A stretch of DNA of 13,970 bases from Bryobacteraceae bacterium. GTDB lineage: Bacteria; Acidobacteriota; Terriglobia; Bryobacterales; Bryobacteraceae. A model generated the notes under the pieces. The model did no database searches. It was not told the DNA's origin and saw nothing but the letters and a program-made list of their open reading frames with translations. The stretch is taken from NCBI GenBank assembly GCA_025929455.1, contig JAICMB010000026.1:1-13970 (forward strand), written 5' to 3'. The position numbers were made by a program, and so were the translations under genes. Shown here piece by piece: positions 7,428-13,924 of the stretch; the first letter of the stretch is position 1, and every line of letters starts with the position of its first letter.

Positions 7428-7728
7428 GTGGCCGTCAGCGCGCAACGAAGTATCACACGGTGTCATAGCCCTCGCAGCAGATTTCGTGGGGCAGGTTGCC
7501 AACCTGCGGCCGATTGGCAATCGGCCTCGTCCGCCGCCGTACACAATTCGGGTCCGGTCTGCCCTGGTCTCTCGCGAGCCAGTTCCTTGTAGCTTATGCC
7601 CGGCTTGACGGTTGGCCACTCCAGACCGGCCCTCGCCCGCTTCTGCACAATGCCGCTTTCGGGTGCGGCTCCGCTGCTGTGGGGCGCGGGCACGGCCGCG
7701 CCGCTTGCAAACGTGAGGGTGGAGTTCG
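7409..7728. other. Gene-free stretch between truncated TonB gene and oxidoreductase gene
   Basis: About 320 nt without a credible gene. It holds part of the 35-bp repeat (7409-7427) and the second REP-like element (7491-7542). The rest (7543-7728) shows no recognisable domain in any frame. A minus-strand open frame that crosses it (7463-7810) is made of REP translation and antisense material and is not supported as a gene. I saw no convincing promoter. Confidence 0.6.
7491..7542. repeat. REP-like element, copy 2: double hairpin plus conserved tail
   Basis: Two adjacent perfect inverted repeats: 7491-7497/7501-7507 (7-bp arms, loop GCC) and 7508-7515/7519-7526 (8-bp arms, loop GGC). They are followed by GCCTCGTCCGCCGCCGTAC (7524-7542), which matches the tail of the element at 4265-4283 in 18 of 19 positions. 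It lies between the TonB genes and the oxidoreductase gene, all on the minus strand, so it could attenuate read-through between them. The two copies have different arm sequences but keep the fold and tail, as in REP/BIME families. Confidence 0.78.
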
Positions 7729-8002
7729 CTACAGCAGCCGACAGTCGACTTCGACCATAGTCAGCGCTGGCACCGGTTTGTCGTCCTTCGTGCACGGACG
7801 GAAGCGCCACTTCTGCACGGCTTCTATCGCCTTCTGGTCGAGTCCCAGGCCGAGCGGCCGGATCACGCGCGCGTCGTGCGGATTGCCTTTGTCATCCACG
7901 ATCACGAACAGCACCACCGTGCCCTGACACTTCGCTTTGCGCGCGCCTTCGGAATACTCCGGTTCGACTTTGTAAATCACCACGGGCCCGGACAAGCGGC
8001 CG
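7729..8002 (-). repeat. Tandem duplication unit (partner 8089-8362)
   Basis: The sequence here aligns without gaps to 8089-8362 at a constant offset of 360 nt. By eye I count 18 mismatches in 180 positions for 7801-7980 versus 8161-8340, with a run of about 50 identical bases from 7877. Similarity is weaker for 7731-7800 and fades past about 8000. The duplication starts at the TAG stop on both copies and covers the TonB_C domain only. Confidence 0.88.
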
Positions 8003-8061
8003 CCACTGTTGCAAGCGCCGCCAGTTGACGAGAGCGCGAACCGATCAGGCGCGGAGTCCAT
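7729..8061 (-). CDS. Truncated tandem copy of TonB C-terminal domain
   Basis: A 110-residue protein made almost entirely of a TonB_C domain (about 22-110), ending in TAG. It is a copy of the last 88 or so residues of the full TonB-family gene directly upstream. KVEPEYSE, the run GTVVLFVIVDDKGNP and LGLGLDQKAIEAVQKWRFRP are shared, exactly 360 nt apart. Unlike the full gene it has no transmembrane anchor, no Pro/Gly linker and no signal peptide from the predicted ATG, so it would stay in the cytosol and could not transduce energy as such. It has four cysteines (C17, C45, C90, C107), whereas the full copy has none. The start is inside a 35-bp repeat. The frame is the same as the upstream gene, separated by one TAG and nine codons. 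It could be a decaying duplicate or a short soluble partner. Confidence 0.7.
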   Translation of the reverse strand: MDSAPDRFALSSTGGACNSGGRLSGPVVIYKVEPEYSEGARKAKCQGTVVLFVIVDDKGNPHDARVIRPLGLGLDQKAIEAVQKWRFRPCTKDDKPVPALTMVEVDCRLL

Positions 8062-8080
8062 GCAAACAGAGTCGCATGCG
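8046..8080 (-). repeat. 35-bp direct repeat, copy B, over the truncated TonB start codon
   Basis: Partner of 7393-7427, identical in 34 of 35 positions. The inverted repeat is CATGCAA at 8059-8065 and TCGCATG at 8072-8078, now with one mismatch in the stem. It supplies the ATG and MDSAP codons of the truncated TonB gene and starts 8 nt after the TAG of the full TonB gene (reading the minus strand). Confidence 0.85.
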
Positions 8081-8088
8081 CCGCCTCT

Positions 8089-9102
8089 CTATAGCAGGCG
8101 GAAGTTGACTTCGATGGTGGCCTGTACGGGAACGGGATGGCCGTCCTTCATGCCCGGACGGAAGCGCCACTTCTGCACGGCTTCGATAGCCTTCTGATCG
8201 AGACCGAGGCCGAGCGGCCGGACGACGCGAACGTCGCGCGGATTGCCTTTGTCATCCACGATCACGAACAGCACCACCGTGCCCTGATACTTGGCTTTGC
8301 GCGCTTCTTCGGAATACTCGGGCTCGACTTTGTAGATCAGCGCGGGCGCGGAAACGCCACCGCCGATTTTATACGCGCCGCCGCCGAAGTTGCCGCCGTG
8401 GCCGGGACCGTAACCGGCGCCATCGCCGGGTCCGACGCCGCCATGCAGTCCGCTGCCCATGCCGCCGCCCGCGCCCGTGCCATTGGAGAGAATGCCGCTC
8501 TTCGCGAGGGGATCGCCCAGTTCCGCCAGGTTCACTTTAGGAACCGGAGCGTCCGGCTGAACCACGATGGTCGGCTCCATCGGGAGCTTGGGATTCTCGA
8601 CTTTGGTGATGCTCGGCGGAACGAACTGCTTGTCCGCGAGCTTCGGCAGCTTCCCCTTGCTCACCGGCGTCGGAGAACGGTCACCGCCGCCACCGCCGCC
8701 GCCCATCAGATCTTTCTTTGGCGGGCTGGGCTTATACGGCGCCAGATCCGGGGCGATGAGCGTCACCTGTTCGCGAATCTTCTGCTGCACAGTGGGATTC
8801 GTTCCGATGATGAACAGCAGCGCGATGACGCCGCCGTGGATCAGGATGGAGGTCAGGCCGGCACGCTTCTTTTTGTCGCCGTAGAAGCCCCAGATATCCT
8901 TGACTTCGACGGGCTTGGAGGTGAGTTCAAGAGGCGGAAGCTGCGGCGGGTGGATCAGGTCCTTGATGCTTCTGACAATGGACTTGTACCAAGGCTCTTC
9001 GACGTCCTCTTTGAGCAGGAAATTCAGTTCATCGTCTGGCTTCCCGGCGTTCTGGAGCGCATCCGAATTTGCGGAAATCATTGGATCTTGCTCGGCTATC
9101 AT
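8089..9102 (-). CDS. TonB-family energy transducer protein
   Basis: A 337-residue TonB-like protein that would link an ExbB/ExbD-type proton channel in the inner membrane to outer-membrane receptors. The N-terminus (1-80) is cytosolic and unusually long for TonB. One transmembrane segment lies at about 81-100 (GLTSILIHGGVIALLFIIG). A periplasmic Pro/Lys-rich spacer follows (115-195), interrupted by a seven-Gly run at 134-140, and then a Gly-rich linker (about 206-250). The TonB_C domain (about 255-337) carries YKVEPEYSEEARKA and the terminal KWRFRPG motif. The ATG at 9102 has GGAAGGAG at 9106-9113, only 3 nt away but the best available site. No ExbB/ExbD or receptor gene is nearby. Its C-terminal domain is duplicated just downstream. 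Confidence 0.93.
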   Translation of the reverse strand: MIAEQDPMISANSDALQNAGKPDDELNFLLKEDVEEPWYKSIVRSIKDLIHPPQLPPLELTSKPVEVKDIWGFYGDKKKRAGLTSILIHGGVIALLFIIGTNPTVQQKIREQVTLIAPDLAPYKPSPPKKDLMGGGGGGGDRSPTPVSKGKLPKLADKQFVPPSITKVENPKLPMEPTIVVQPDAPVPKVNLAELGDPLAKSGILSNGTGAGGGMGSGLHGGVGPGDGAGYGPGHGGNFGGGAYKIGGGVSAPALIYKVEPEYSEEARKAKYQGTVVLFVIVDDKGNPRDVRVVRPLGLGLDQKAIEAVQKWRFRPGMKDGHPVPVQATIEVNFRLL

Positions 9103-9423
9103 CGGCTCCTTCCAGCTCCCGTACGCTTCGCTCCAATAAGTAGACGCAAACGGAAATGGCGGGTTGCGGCAATAGCCCTAATTGAGTCTATCACTTCCGG
9201 TTCGTCCAACAACACTGCCCGGGAAGAAAAGCTGTTCGCGTCTCGTGAAGAATATGAAAAACGGGATTCGAGTGCTGCCGCGAGGCTCACGTGGTGTAAC
9301 GAATGGACGTGACACAGGTCAGTGGAGTTCCAGAGTTCGAGGCTCGCGCGGTACTCTTGCTGCGTGCAGAGCGGTCCGGCCCACCGGCCCTTTCTCCATC
9401 CCGTTAGCGCCCTTCTGCCCCGT
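9103..9423. other. Divergent intergenic region between TonB and LMF-family genes
   Basis: About 320 nt without a credible gene; it should hold the promoters of both divergent genes. On the minus strand a weak extended -10 like element (TGATAGACT, complement of 9183-9191) lies about 80 nt before the TonB start, without a well-spaced -35. No promoter was recognised on the plus strand. An open frame upstream of ATG 9424 reaches GTG 9322, but its translation looks non-coding. Confidence 0.45.
9106..9113 (-). promoter_or_regulatory. Ribosome binding site deciding the TonB start
   Basis: GGAAGGAG on the minus strand ends 3 nt before ATG 9102. The spacing is short, but it would be 24 nt to the next in-frame ATG (9081), so 9102 is the better start. 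Confidence 0.6.
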
Positions 9424-10824
9424 ATGCGCATCGGAGCGGCGTCGTATGCGGCAGTCGAGTGGCTCTTTCTGCGGGCGCTGGCGCTGATCTACTTGGTCGC
9501 GTTCCTCTCTTTCGGCGTGCAGGCACACGGGCTGATCGGCGCGCAAGGCATCCTGCCGCTGGCACGATTTTTGCCGGCTGCGCGCGGTTTCTACGGCGGC
9601 TCCGCGTGGCGGAGGGTGCCGACCGTGCTGTGGGCGTCCCCGTCGGATGGCGCGATTACGGCTGTCTGGGTGGTGGGCGCGGTCTGCTCCGTGCTGCTGC
9701 TGGCCGGAGTTTTCGAGCGCTGGATGCTCATAGCCACGTTCGTTTTGTACTTGTCCGTGGTCACGGCGGGACAGGATTTCCTGAGTTTTCAATGGGACCT
9801 GCTGCTGCTAGAAACGGGATTTCTCTCCATCTTCATTGGGTTTTCGCCGGTAGTGGTGTGGCTGTACCGGTGGCTGCTGTTCCGCCTCCTGTTCTCCTCG
9901 GGCATCGTGAAGCTGCTCAGCCACGACGCAGCTTGGCGGAACTTCACCGCTATGCACTTCCACTACTTCACGCAGCCGCTGCCGACGCCCCTGGCCTGGT
10001 ATGCGGAACTGCTGCCCGATTGGTTTCAAAAGCTGTCGACGGTCGGCGTGTTCTGGATCGAGCTGATCGTTCCGTTTCTGTTCTTTTTGCCGCGTCGTTT
10101 TCGGTTGTTCGCGGCGTTCTGGACGATCCTGCTGCAGTTGCTGATCCTGCTCACCGGTAATTTCGCGTTTTTCAACTGGCTGACCATTGCGTTGTGTCTG
10201 TTCCTGTTTGACGACCGGGCGCTGGCGTGGTTGCGGCTGCCGTTGCGAACCGGCCGCACCCGTCCAAGGTGGGCGGCGGCTATTGCGGTGTTCGTCGTTG
10301 TGATCGGGTGCTTTCAGATGATGAATACGCTCGGTTGGGAATCGCCGCGCGCCGCGAGCGGACTCACGAGCACCATCGCGCCGTTCGGCGTTGTGAATAC
10401 GTACGGCTTGTTCGCCGTCATGACGACGACGCGCCCGGAGATCCTGGTGCAGGGCTCGAACGACGGGACAAACTGGCGCGACTACGTGTTCTTCTGCAAA
10501 CCCGGGCCGCTCGGCAGACGCCCACCCTGGGTCGCACCGCACCAACCGCGGCTGGACTGGCAGATGTGGTTCGCGGCGCTTTCGAACTTTCGCGCGAATC
10601 CCTGGTTTGTGAACTTCATGGTGCGCTTGCTGCAGGGCTCCGCGCCCGTTGAGCGCCTGTTTGAGGCGAATCCGTTTCCCAACGCCCCTCCGCGTTACGT
10701 ACGCGCGTTGGTTTTCGACTACCGCTTCACGGATGCGGCCGGGCGGCGCCAAACCGGCGACTGGTGGCGCCGCGAGCCGGTTGGCACGTACCTGCCGGCG
10801 ATCTCGCTGGCCGATTTGCGCTGA
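9424..10824 (+). CDS. Lipase maturation factor (LMF1)-family membrane protein
   Basis: A 466-residue polytopic membrane protein. Hydrophobic helices fall at about 11-31, 78-95, 99-115, 123-163 (two), 207-222, 228-245, 248-264 and 283-300. The family signatures are SFQWDLLLLETGF (121-133), LLFSSGIVKLLSHDAAWRN (155-173), HYFTQPLPTPLAWY (180-193), and in the soluble C-terminal part PPWVAPHQPRLDWQMWF (367-383), NPFPNAPPRYVRA (416-428) and GDWWRREPVGTYLP (445-458). Animal LMF1 is an ER protein needed to fold lipoprotein lipase. Bacterial members are common but have no established role. ATG 9424 is chosen because the first helix then starts after a short N-terminus; GTG 9322 would add 34 residues of unlikely composition. 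No clear Shine-Dalgarno is visible. It ends 2 nt from the convergent PilZ gene. Confidence 0.9.
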   Translation: MRIGAASYAAVEWLFLRALALIYLVAFLSFGVQAHGLIGAQGILPLARFLPAARGFYGGSAWRRVPTVLWASPSDGAITAVWVVGAVCSVLLLAGVFERWMLIATFVLYLSVVTAGQDFLSFQWDLLLLETGFLSIFIGFSPVVVWLYRWLLFRLLFSSGIVKLLSHDAAWRNFTAMHFHYFTQPLPTPLAWYAELLPDWFQKLSTVGVFWIELIVPFLFFLPRRFRLFAAFWTILLQLLILLTGNFAFFNWLTIALCLFLFDDRALAWLRLPLRTGRTRPRWAAAIAVFVVVIGCFQMMNTLGWESPRAASGLTSTIAPFGVVNTYGLFAVMTTTRPEILVQGSNDGTNWRDYVFFCKPGPLGRRPPWVAPHQPRLDWQMWFAALSNFRANPWFVNFMVRLLQGSAPVERLFEANPFPNAPPRYVRALVFDYRFTDAAGRRQTGDWWRREPVGTYLPAISLADLR

Positions 10825-10826
10825 GG

Positions 10827-11129
10827 CTACGGGGATAGCACGACGAACCCCGATTCGACCGTCTCGTTGAGAATGCGCGTCCAAACCACACGCGCGCGGC
10901 CGCGATCGAGTGGATGCCGGAAATGCACCGTCTGCCCGGCATGCAGCGCATGGCAGGCGTGCAAGGCCCGGAAGCCGCTGCCGCTGTAGTCGAGCAGTTG
11001 GCCATGAACCACTTCCGGAGCTTCCTCGGAGAGCAGTTCGATGCTGCCGGCGGCGAGAAACCGCGGTTCGGCGCGGCGGTCGGCGTCGGCTGCGATGGCG
11101 CGCAGCGTAGTCGGCTGGTTCTCCCTCAT
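10827..11129 (-). CDS. PilZ-domain protein (cyclic-di-GMP receptor type)
   Basis: A 100-residue single PilZ domain. Both nucleotide-binding motifs are present: RAEPR at 19-23 (RxxxR) and DYSGSG at 47-52 ([D/N]xSxxG). They are joined by beta strands such as GSIELL and followed by TVHFRHPLD and RARVVWTRI. Such domains bind c-di-GMP and act as adaptors for motility, polysaccharide export or gene control. With both motifs intact it is likely competent for binding. It lies 43 nt downstream of the sigma-54 activator on the same strand, so the two probably form an operon. It is followed 2 nt later by the end of the convergent LMF-family gene. Only a weak ribosome site (GCGAG) precedes the ATG. Confidence 0.87.
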   Translation of the reverse strand: MRENQPTTLRAIAADADRRAEPRFLAAGSIELLSEEAPEVVHGQLLDYSGSGFRALHACHALHAGQTVHFRHPLDRGRARVVWTRILNETVESGFVVLSP

Positions 11130-11172
11130 AACTCGCTATCGGACGCAGCGGCCGCAAACTTTAGCGGCGTTT

Positions 11173-12177
11173 TCATGACGCGAAGCTCTCGTGCCGCATG
11201 GATTCAAGCGCGTACAGTTTCAGCTTGCGGCTGAGCGTGCGCCGCGAAATGCCCAGCAGGTCGGCGGCGCGCTGCTGGTGGCCGTTGGTCTGCGACAAAA
11301 CCTCTAGAATGGTGCGGCGCTCCAGCCCGGCGAGACTGGTGTCCGCCGCCGGATCGGGCGCACGGCGGTCGATCGGCACGGTCTTGGCGCAGGGCGCATG
11401 CGCGGTGCTCCGCTGCGGGAAATCCGCGGCGTAGAGCACGTCGCCCTGCGCCACCACCGCAGCGCGCGTAACGGCATTGCGCAGTTCGCGGATGTTGCCC
11501 GGCCAGGAGCGCGATGTCAATTCGTCCAGCGCATCCTGCGCCAGCACCAGGCCCGGGCGGATCTGCGCGGCAAAGTGCGCCGCCAGCGCTTCGATGTCTT
11601 CCGGCCGCTCGCGCAGCGGCGGCACGTCGATCATGATCTGGCTCAGCCGGTGGTACAGGTCGGCGCGAAACTTCCCGGCGTCCACAAGTTCTTCGAGATC
11701 GCGATTCGTCGCGGCAACGATGCGCACGTCTACCGAAACCTTGCGCAGACCTCCGAGGCGGTAATACGGCGTACCGTCGAGCACCCGCAGGAGCTTCACT
11801 TGCATGCGCGGGTCGAGTTCGCCCACTTCATCGAGAAACAGCGTCCCTTGGTGTGCGAGCTCAAACAGGCCGGGCTTGCACCCGTCCGCCCCGCTGAACG
11901 CACCCTTCTCGTAACCGAACAGCTCGCTTTCCATGAGATGCTCGGGCAGCGCCGCACAGCTCAGGTCCACCCAGGGTTTATGCGAGCGCAACGAATAATG
12001 ATGGACCGCGCGCGCGATGATCTCCTTGCCCGACCCGCTCTCACCGCCGATCAGCACCGCTGCACTGGTCTGCGCAACGCGCCGCACCAGGTCGAGTGCG
12101 CGGTGGATCGCCGGGCTCGCGACGATGACGGGCATGCCGAGCAGGTTAAGAATTTCGGGATTGCCGCACCGCACCAT
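11173..12177 (-). CDS. Sigma-54-dependent activator, AAA+ plus Fis-type HTH, no sensor domain
   Basis: A 334-residue enhancer-binding protein. The AAA+ domain shows Walker A GESGSGKE (45-52), the sigma-54 contact loop GAFSGA (92-97; consensus GAFTGA, here Thr to Ser), Walker [12 protein letters not shown] (111-121), the conserved [11 protein letters not shown] (151-161) and [18 protein letters not shown] (174-191). The C-terminal Fis-type helix-turn-helix spans about 298-322 ([19 protein letters not shown]). There is no receiver, GAF or PAS domain, only about 20 residues before the AAA+ core, so activity must be set by its level or by a partner, as with PspF. ATG 12177 has GGAG at 12182-12185; an upstream ATG at 12240 would add 21 residues and has no ribosome site. 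It lies upstream of the PilZ gene and is divergent from the HD-GYP gene. Confidence 0.93.
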   Translation of the reverse strand: MVRCGNPEILNLLGMPVIVASPAIHRALDLVRRVAQTSAAVLIGGESGSGKEIIARAVHHYSLRSHKPWVDLSCAALPEHLMESELFGYEKGAFSGADGCKPGLFELAHQGTLFLDEVGELDPRMQVKLLRVLDGTPYYRLGGLRKVSVDVRIVAATNRDLEELVDAGKFRADLYHRLSQIMIDVPPLRERPEDIEALAAHFAAQIRPGLVLAQDALDELTSRSWPGNIRELRNAVTRAAVVAQGDVLYAADFPQRSTAHAPCAKTVPIDRRAPDPAADTSLAGLERRTILEVLSQTNGHQQRAADLLGISRRTLSRKLKLYALESMRHESFAS

Positions 12178-12307
12178 CGTGCTCCGATTTTGAGCGATCG
12201 GGAGAGGCCGCGCCAATAGTACGCAAGGTGGATTTTGCATCGGGGGAATTGCTTATGAGGTGCTGCGGGTCCGCGCCCGGGCGTAATGTTTTGCGCCAAA
12301 TTGTCCG
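12178..12307. other. Divergent promoter region between sigma-54 activator and HD-GYP genes
   Basis: 130 nt between two divergent starts. I looked for a -24/-12 site (GG-N10-GC) and found none. No convincing -35/-10 pair was seen on either strand. A shared control region is expected from the arrangement, but not shown by sequence. Confidence 0.35.
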
Positions 12308-13924
12308 ATGAGCACATTGAGGCAAGCGTTGTCCCTCAAGGCAAAGGCTTATATTGCGGCGGTGATTGCGCTCGGCGCGCTGGCGCTGGCGCACGCGCTC
12401 ACGCCCTGGCAGGTGGCGGACCCCGCGCGCTTGGCGTGCTACCTGGCGCTGGCCATGGTTTCGTCACGGCTGAAGGTTTCCCTGCCGTCGGTGACGGGAA
12501 CGCTTTCTGTCTTTTTCGTTTTCGTGTTGTACGGAGTGCTTCAGATGGCCCCGTGCGAGACATTTGCGATCGGGGCGGCGGCGGTGCTGGTGCAGAGCTG
12601 CTTCCACAACCGGCGGCGGCCGCGGCTGTACCAGGTCCTCTTCAATCTGGGCGTGGTTGCGATCGCGACGCAGGCGAGCTTGGCGCTGTATGGGTTGCGG
12701 CGCGGCCATGCGTCGGATTCGGCGCTGCTGCTGGCCGGTGCGGCAGTCGCGCTATTCGTTATGAATACGCTTCCGGTGGCGCTCGTGATTGCGTTGACGG
12801 AGGGCAAGCGCGCGTACGCGGTGTGGCGGGCATCCTACTTTTGGTCGTTTCCGTTCTATCTGGCGGGTGCGGCGGTCGCGGCGGTGTTGGCCGGACTCGA
12901 CCGGTTGATCGGCTGGCAGACCGGACTGCTGATCCTCCCCGTCGTGTATGTCACGTATAGGACCTACTCCGTCTACCTGGAGCGCGTCGAAGACGCCAAG
13001 AAACATGCCGAAGAAGTTGCGGCGCTGCACCTGCGAACCATCGAGGCGCTGGCGCTCGCGATTGAGGCAAAAGACAACACCACGCATTCGCATTTGCGCC
13101 GTGTGCAGATCTACGCGCTGGAGCTGGGCAGCGCGCTCGGCCTGAGCGCGCAGGAACTGGAAGCATTGCGCGCGGCGAGCCTCTTGCACGATATCGGCAA
13201 GCTGGCCGTTCCCGAACACATTATTTCGAAGCCCGGCCGGTTAACGCCGGAAGAGTTCGAAAAGCTGAAAGTGCACCCCGTGGTGGGCGCCGAGATTCTG
13301 GAGCATGTGCGTTTCCCCTATCCGGTCACGCCCATCGTGCGCTCGCACCATGAGAAGTGGGACGGCTCGGGGTACCCGGACGGCTTGGCCGGCAAAGATA
13401 TCCCGATTGGCGCGCGCATCATTGCGGCCGTAGATTGCCTGGATGCGCTGGCCTCTGACCGTCAGTACCGGCGGGCGCTGCCGCTCGACCAGGCCATGGA
13501 GCGCGTCAAGGCGGAGTCGGGCCGCTCGTTCGATCCTGCCGTCGTGCGGCTGTTGGCGGAGCACTACGACGACTGGGAGTCGATGGCGCAGCCCGGAGGC
13601 CAGCAGCACCATCTATCGACGGACGTCAAGGTGACGCGGGGCGCGGAACCGGCCGCTGGTTTTGAGGCGGGCAGCGTGCGCGAAGACCTGGGCATGGCGT
13701 TCACCGACCGCATTTCCGCTGCGCGGCAGGAGGTGCAGTCGTTGTATGAGCTGGCTCAGGATTTGGGTTCATCGCTCAGTCTGACCGAAACTCTGTCGCT
13801 CTTTGCGCTACGGCTGGCGAGACTCGTCAGCTACGACGCGCTCGCGGTATACGTGGATCGTGGCGGCACCCTCAAATCGGAGTATGTAACCGGCGAGTAC
13901 TTCCGCATTCTCTCTTCGCTCTAG
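12308..13924 (+). CDS. Membrane HD-GYP phosphodiesterase with GAF domain, cut by in-frame TAG
   Basis: 538 residues up to a TAG. Residues 15-220 hold about six or seven hydrophobic helices forming a membrane sensor region. A short helical linker (about 222-245) leads to the HD-GYP domain (about 246-430). Its metal and catalytic signature is present: H262, the LLHDIGK motif (HD at 294-295), HHEKWDGSGYPDGL (347-360) with HHE and the GYP triad, then GARIIAAVDCLDAL (368-381). This predicts c-di-GMP hydrolysis at the inner membrane. A GAF domain starts near 470 (VQSLYELAQDLGSSLSLTET) but is only half complete at the stop. The TAG lies inside the domain and the same frame continues the fold (see next entry), so the full protein was longer, perhaps with a further output domain beyond the window. 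The ATG has no clear ribosome site. Confidence 0.9.
   Translation: MSTLRQALSLKAKAYIAAVIALGALALAHALTPWQVADPARLACYLALAMVSSRLKVSLPSVTGTLSVFFVFVLYGVLQMAPCETFAIGAAAVLVQSCFHNRRRPRLYQVLFNLGVVAIATQASLALYGLRRGHASDSALLLAGAAVALFVMNTLPVALVIALTEGKRAYAVWRASYFWSFPFYLAGAAVAAVLAGLDRLIGWQTGLLILPVVYVTYRTYSVYLERVEDAKKHAEEVAALHLRTIEALALAIEAKDNTTHSHLRRVQIYALELGSALGLSAQELEALRAASLLHDIGKLAVPEHIISKPGRLTPEEFEKLKVHPVVGAEILEHVRFPYPVTPIVRSHHEKWDGSGYPDGLAGKDIPIGARIIAAVDCLDALASDRQYRRALPLDQAMERVKAESGRSFDPAVVRLLAEHYDDWESMAQPGGQQHHLSTDVKVTRGAEPAAGFEAGSVREDLGMAFTDRISAARQEVQSLYELAQDLGSSLSLTETLSLFALRLARLVSYDALAVYVDRGGTLKSEYVTGEYFRILSSL

Noticed and set aside
7463..7810. Minus-strand open frame of 115 codons between the truncated TonB and oxidoreductase genes
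   Set aside because: Its end is a translation of the REP-like element, its beginning overlaps the real TonB copy in another frame, and no domain is recognisable.
8681..8703. CCGCCG-rich tract as a possible tandem repeat or REP tail
   Set aside because: It encodes the poly-glycine run of the TonB linker on the minus strand and has no hairpins like the REP elements.
8137..9312. Long plus-strand open frame (391 codons)
   Set aside because: It is antisense to the TonB gene, which has a clear domain structure; the Arg/Ala/His-rich translation is typical of a GC-rich shadow frame.
9808..11157. Long minus-strand open frame (449 codons)
   Set aside because: It is antisense to the LMF-family gene and overlaps the PilZ gene in another frame; composition is Arg/Gln-rich without motifs.
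11398..12219. Plus-strand open frame of 273 codons
   Set aside because: Antisense to the sigma-54 activator, whose AAA+ motifs are unmistakable.
12178..12307. Sigma-54 (-24/-12) promoter between the divergent genes
   Set aside because: The GG and GC pairs present (for example near 12228-12237) have spacing of 5 or 8, not 10 nt.
7729..13924. Genome-wide recoding of TAG as a sense codon
   Set aside because: TAG ends the bactofilin, PilZ and both TonB frames at sensible domain ends, so it acts as a normal stop here.
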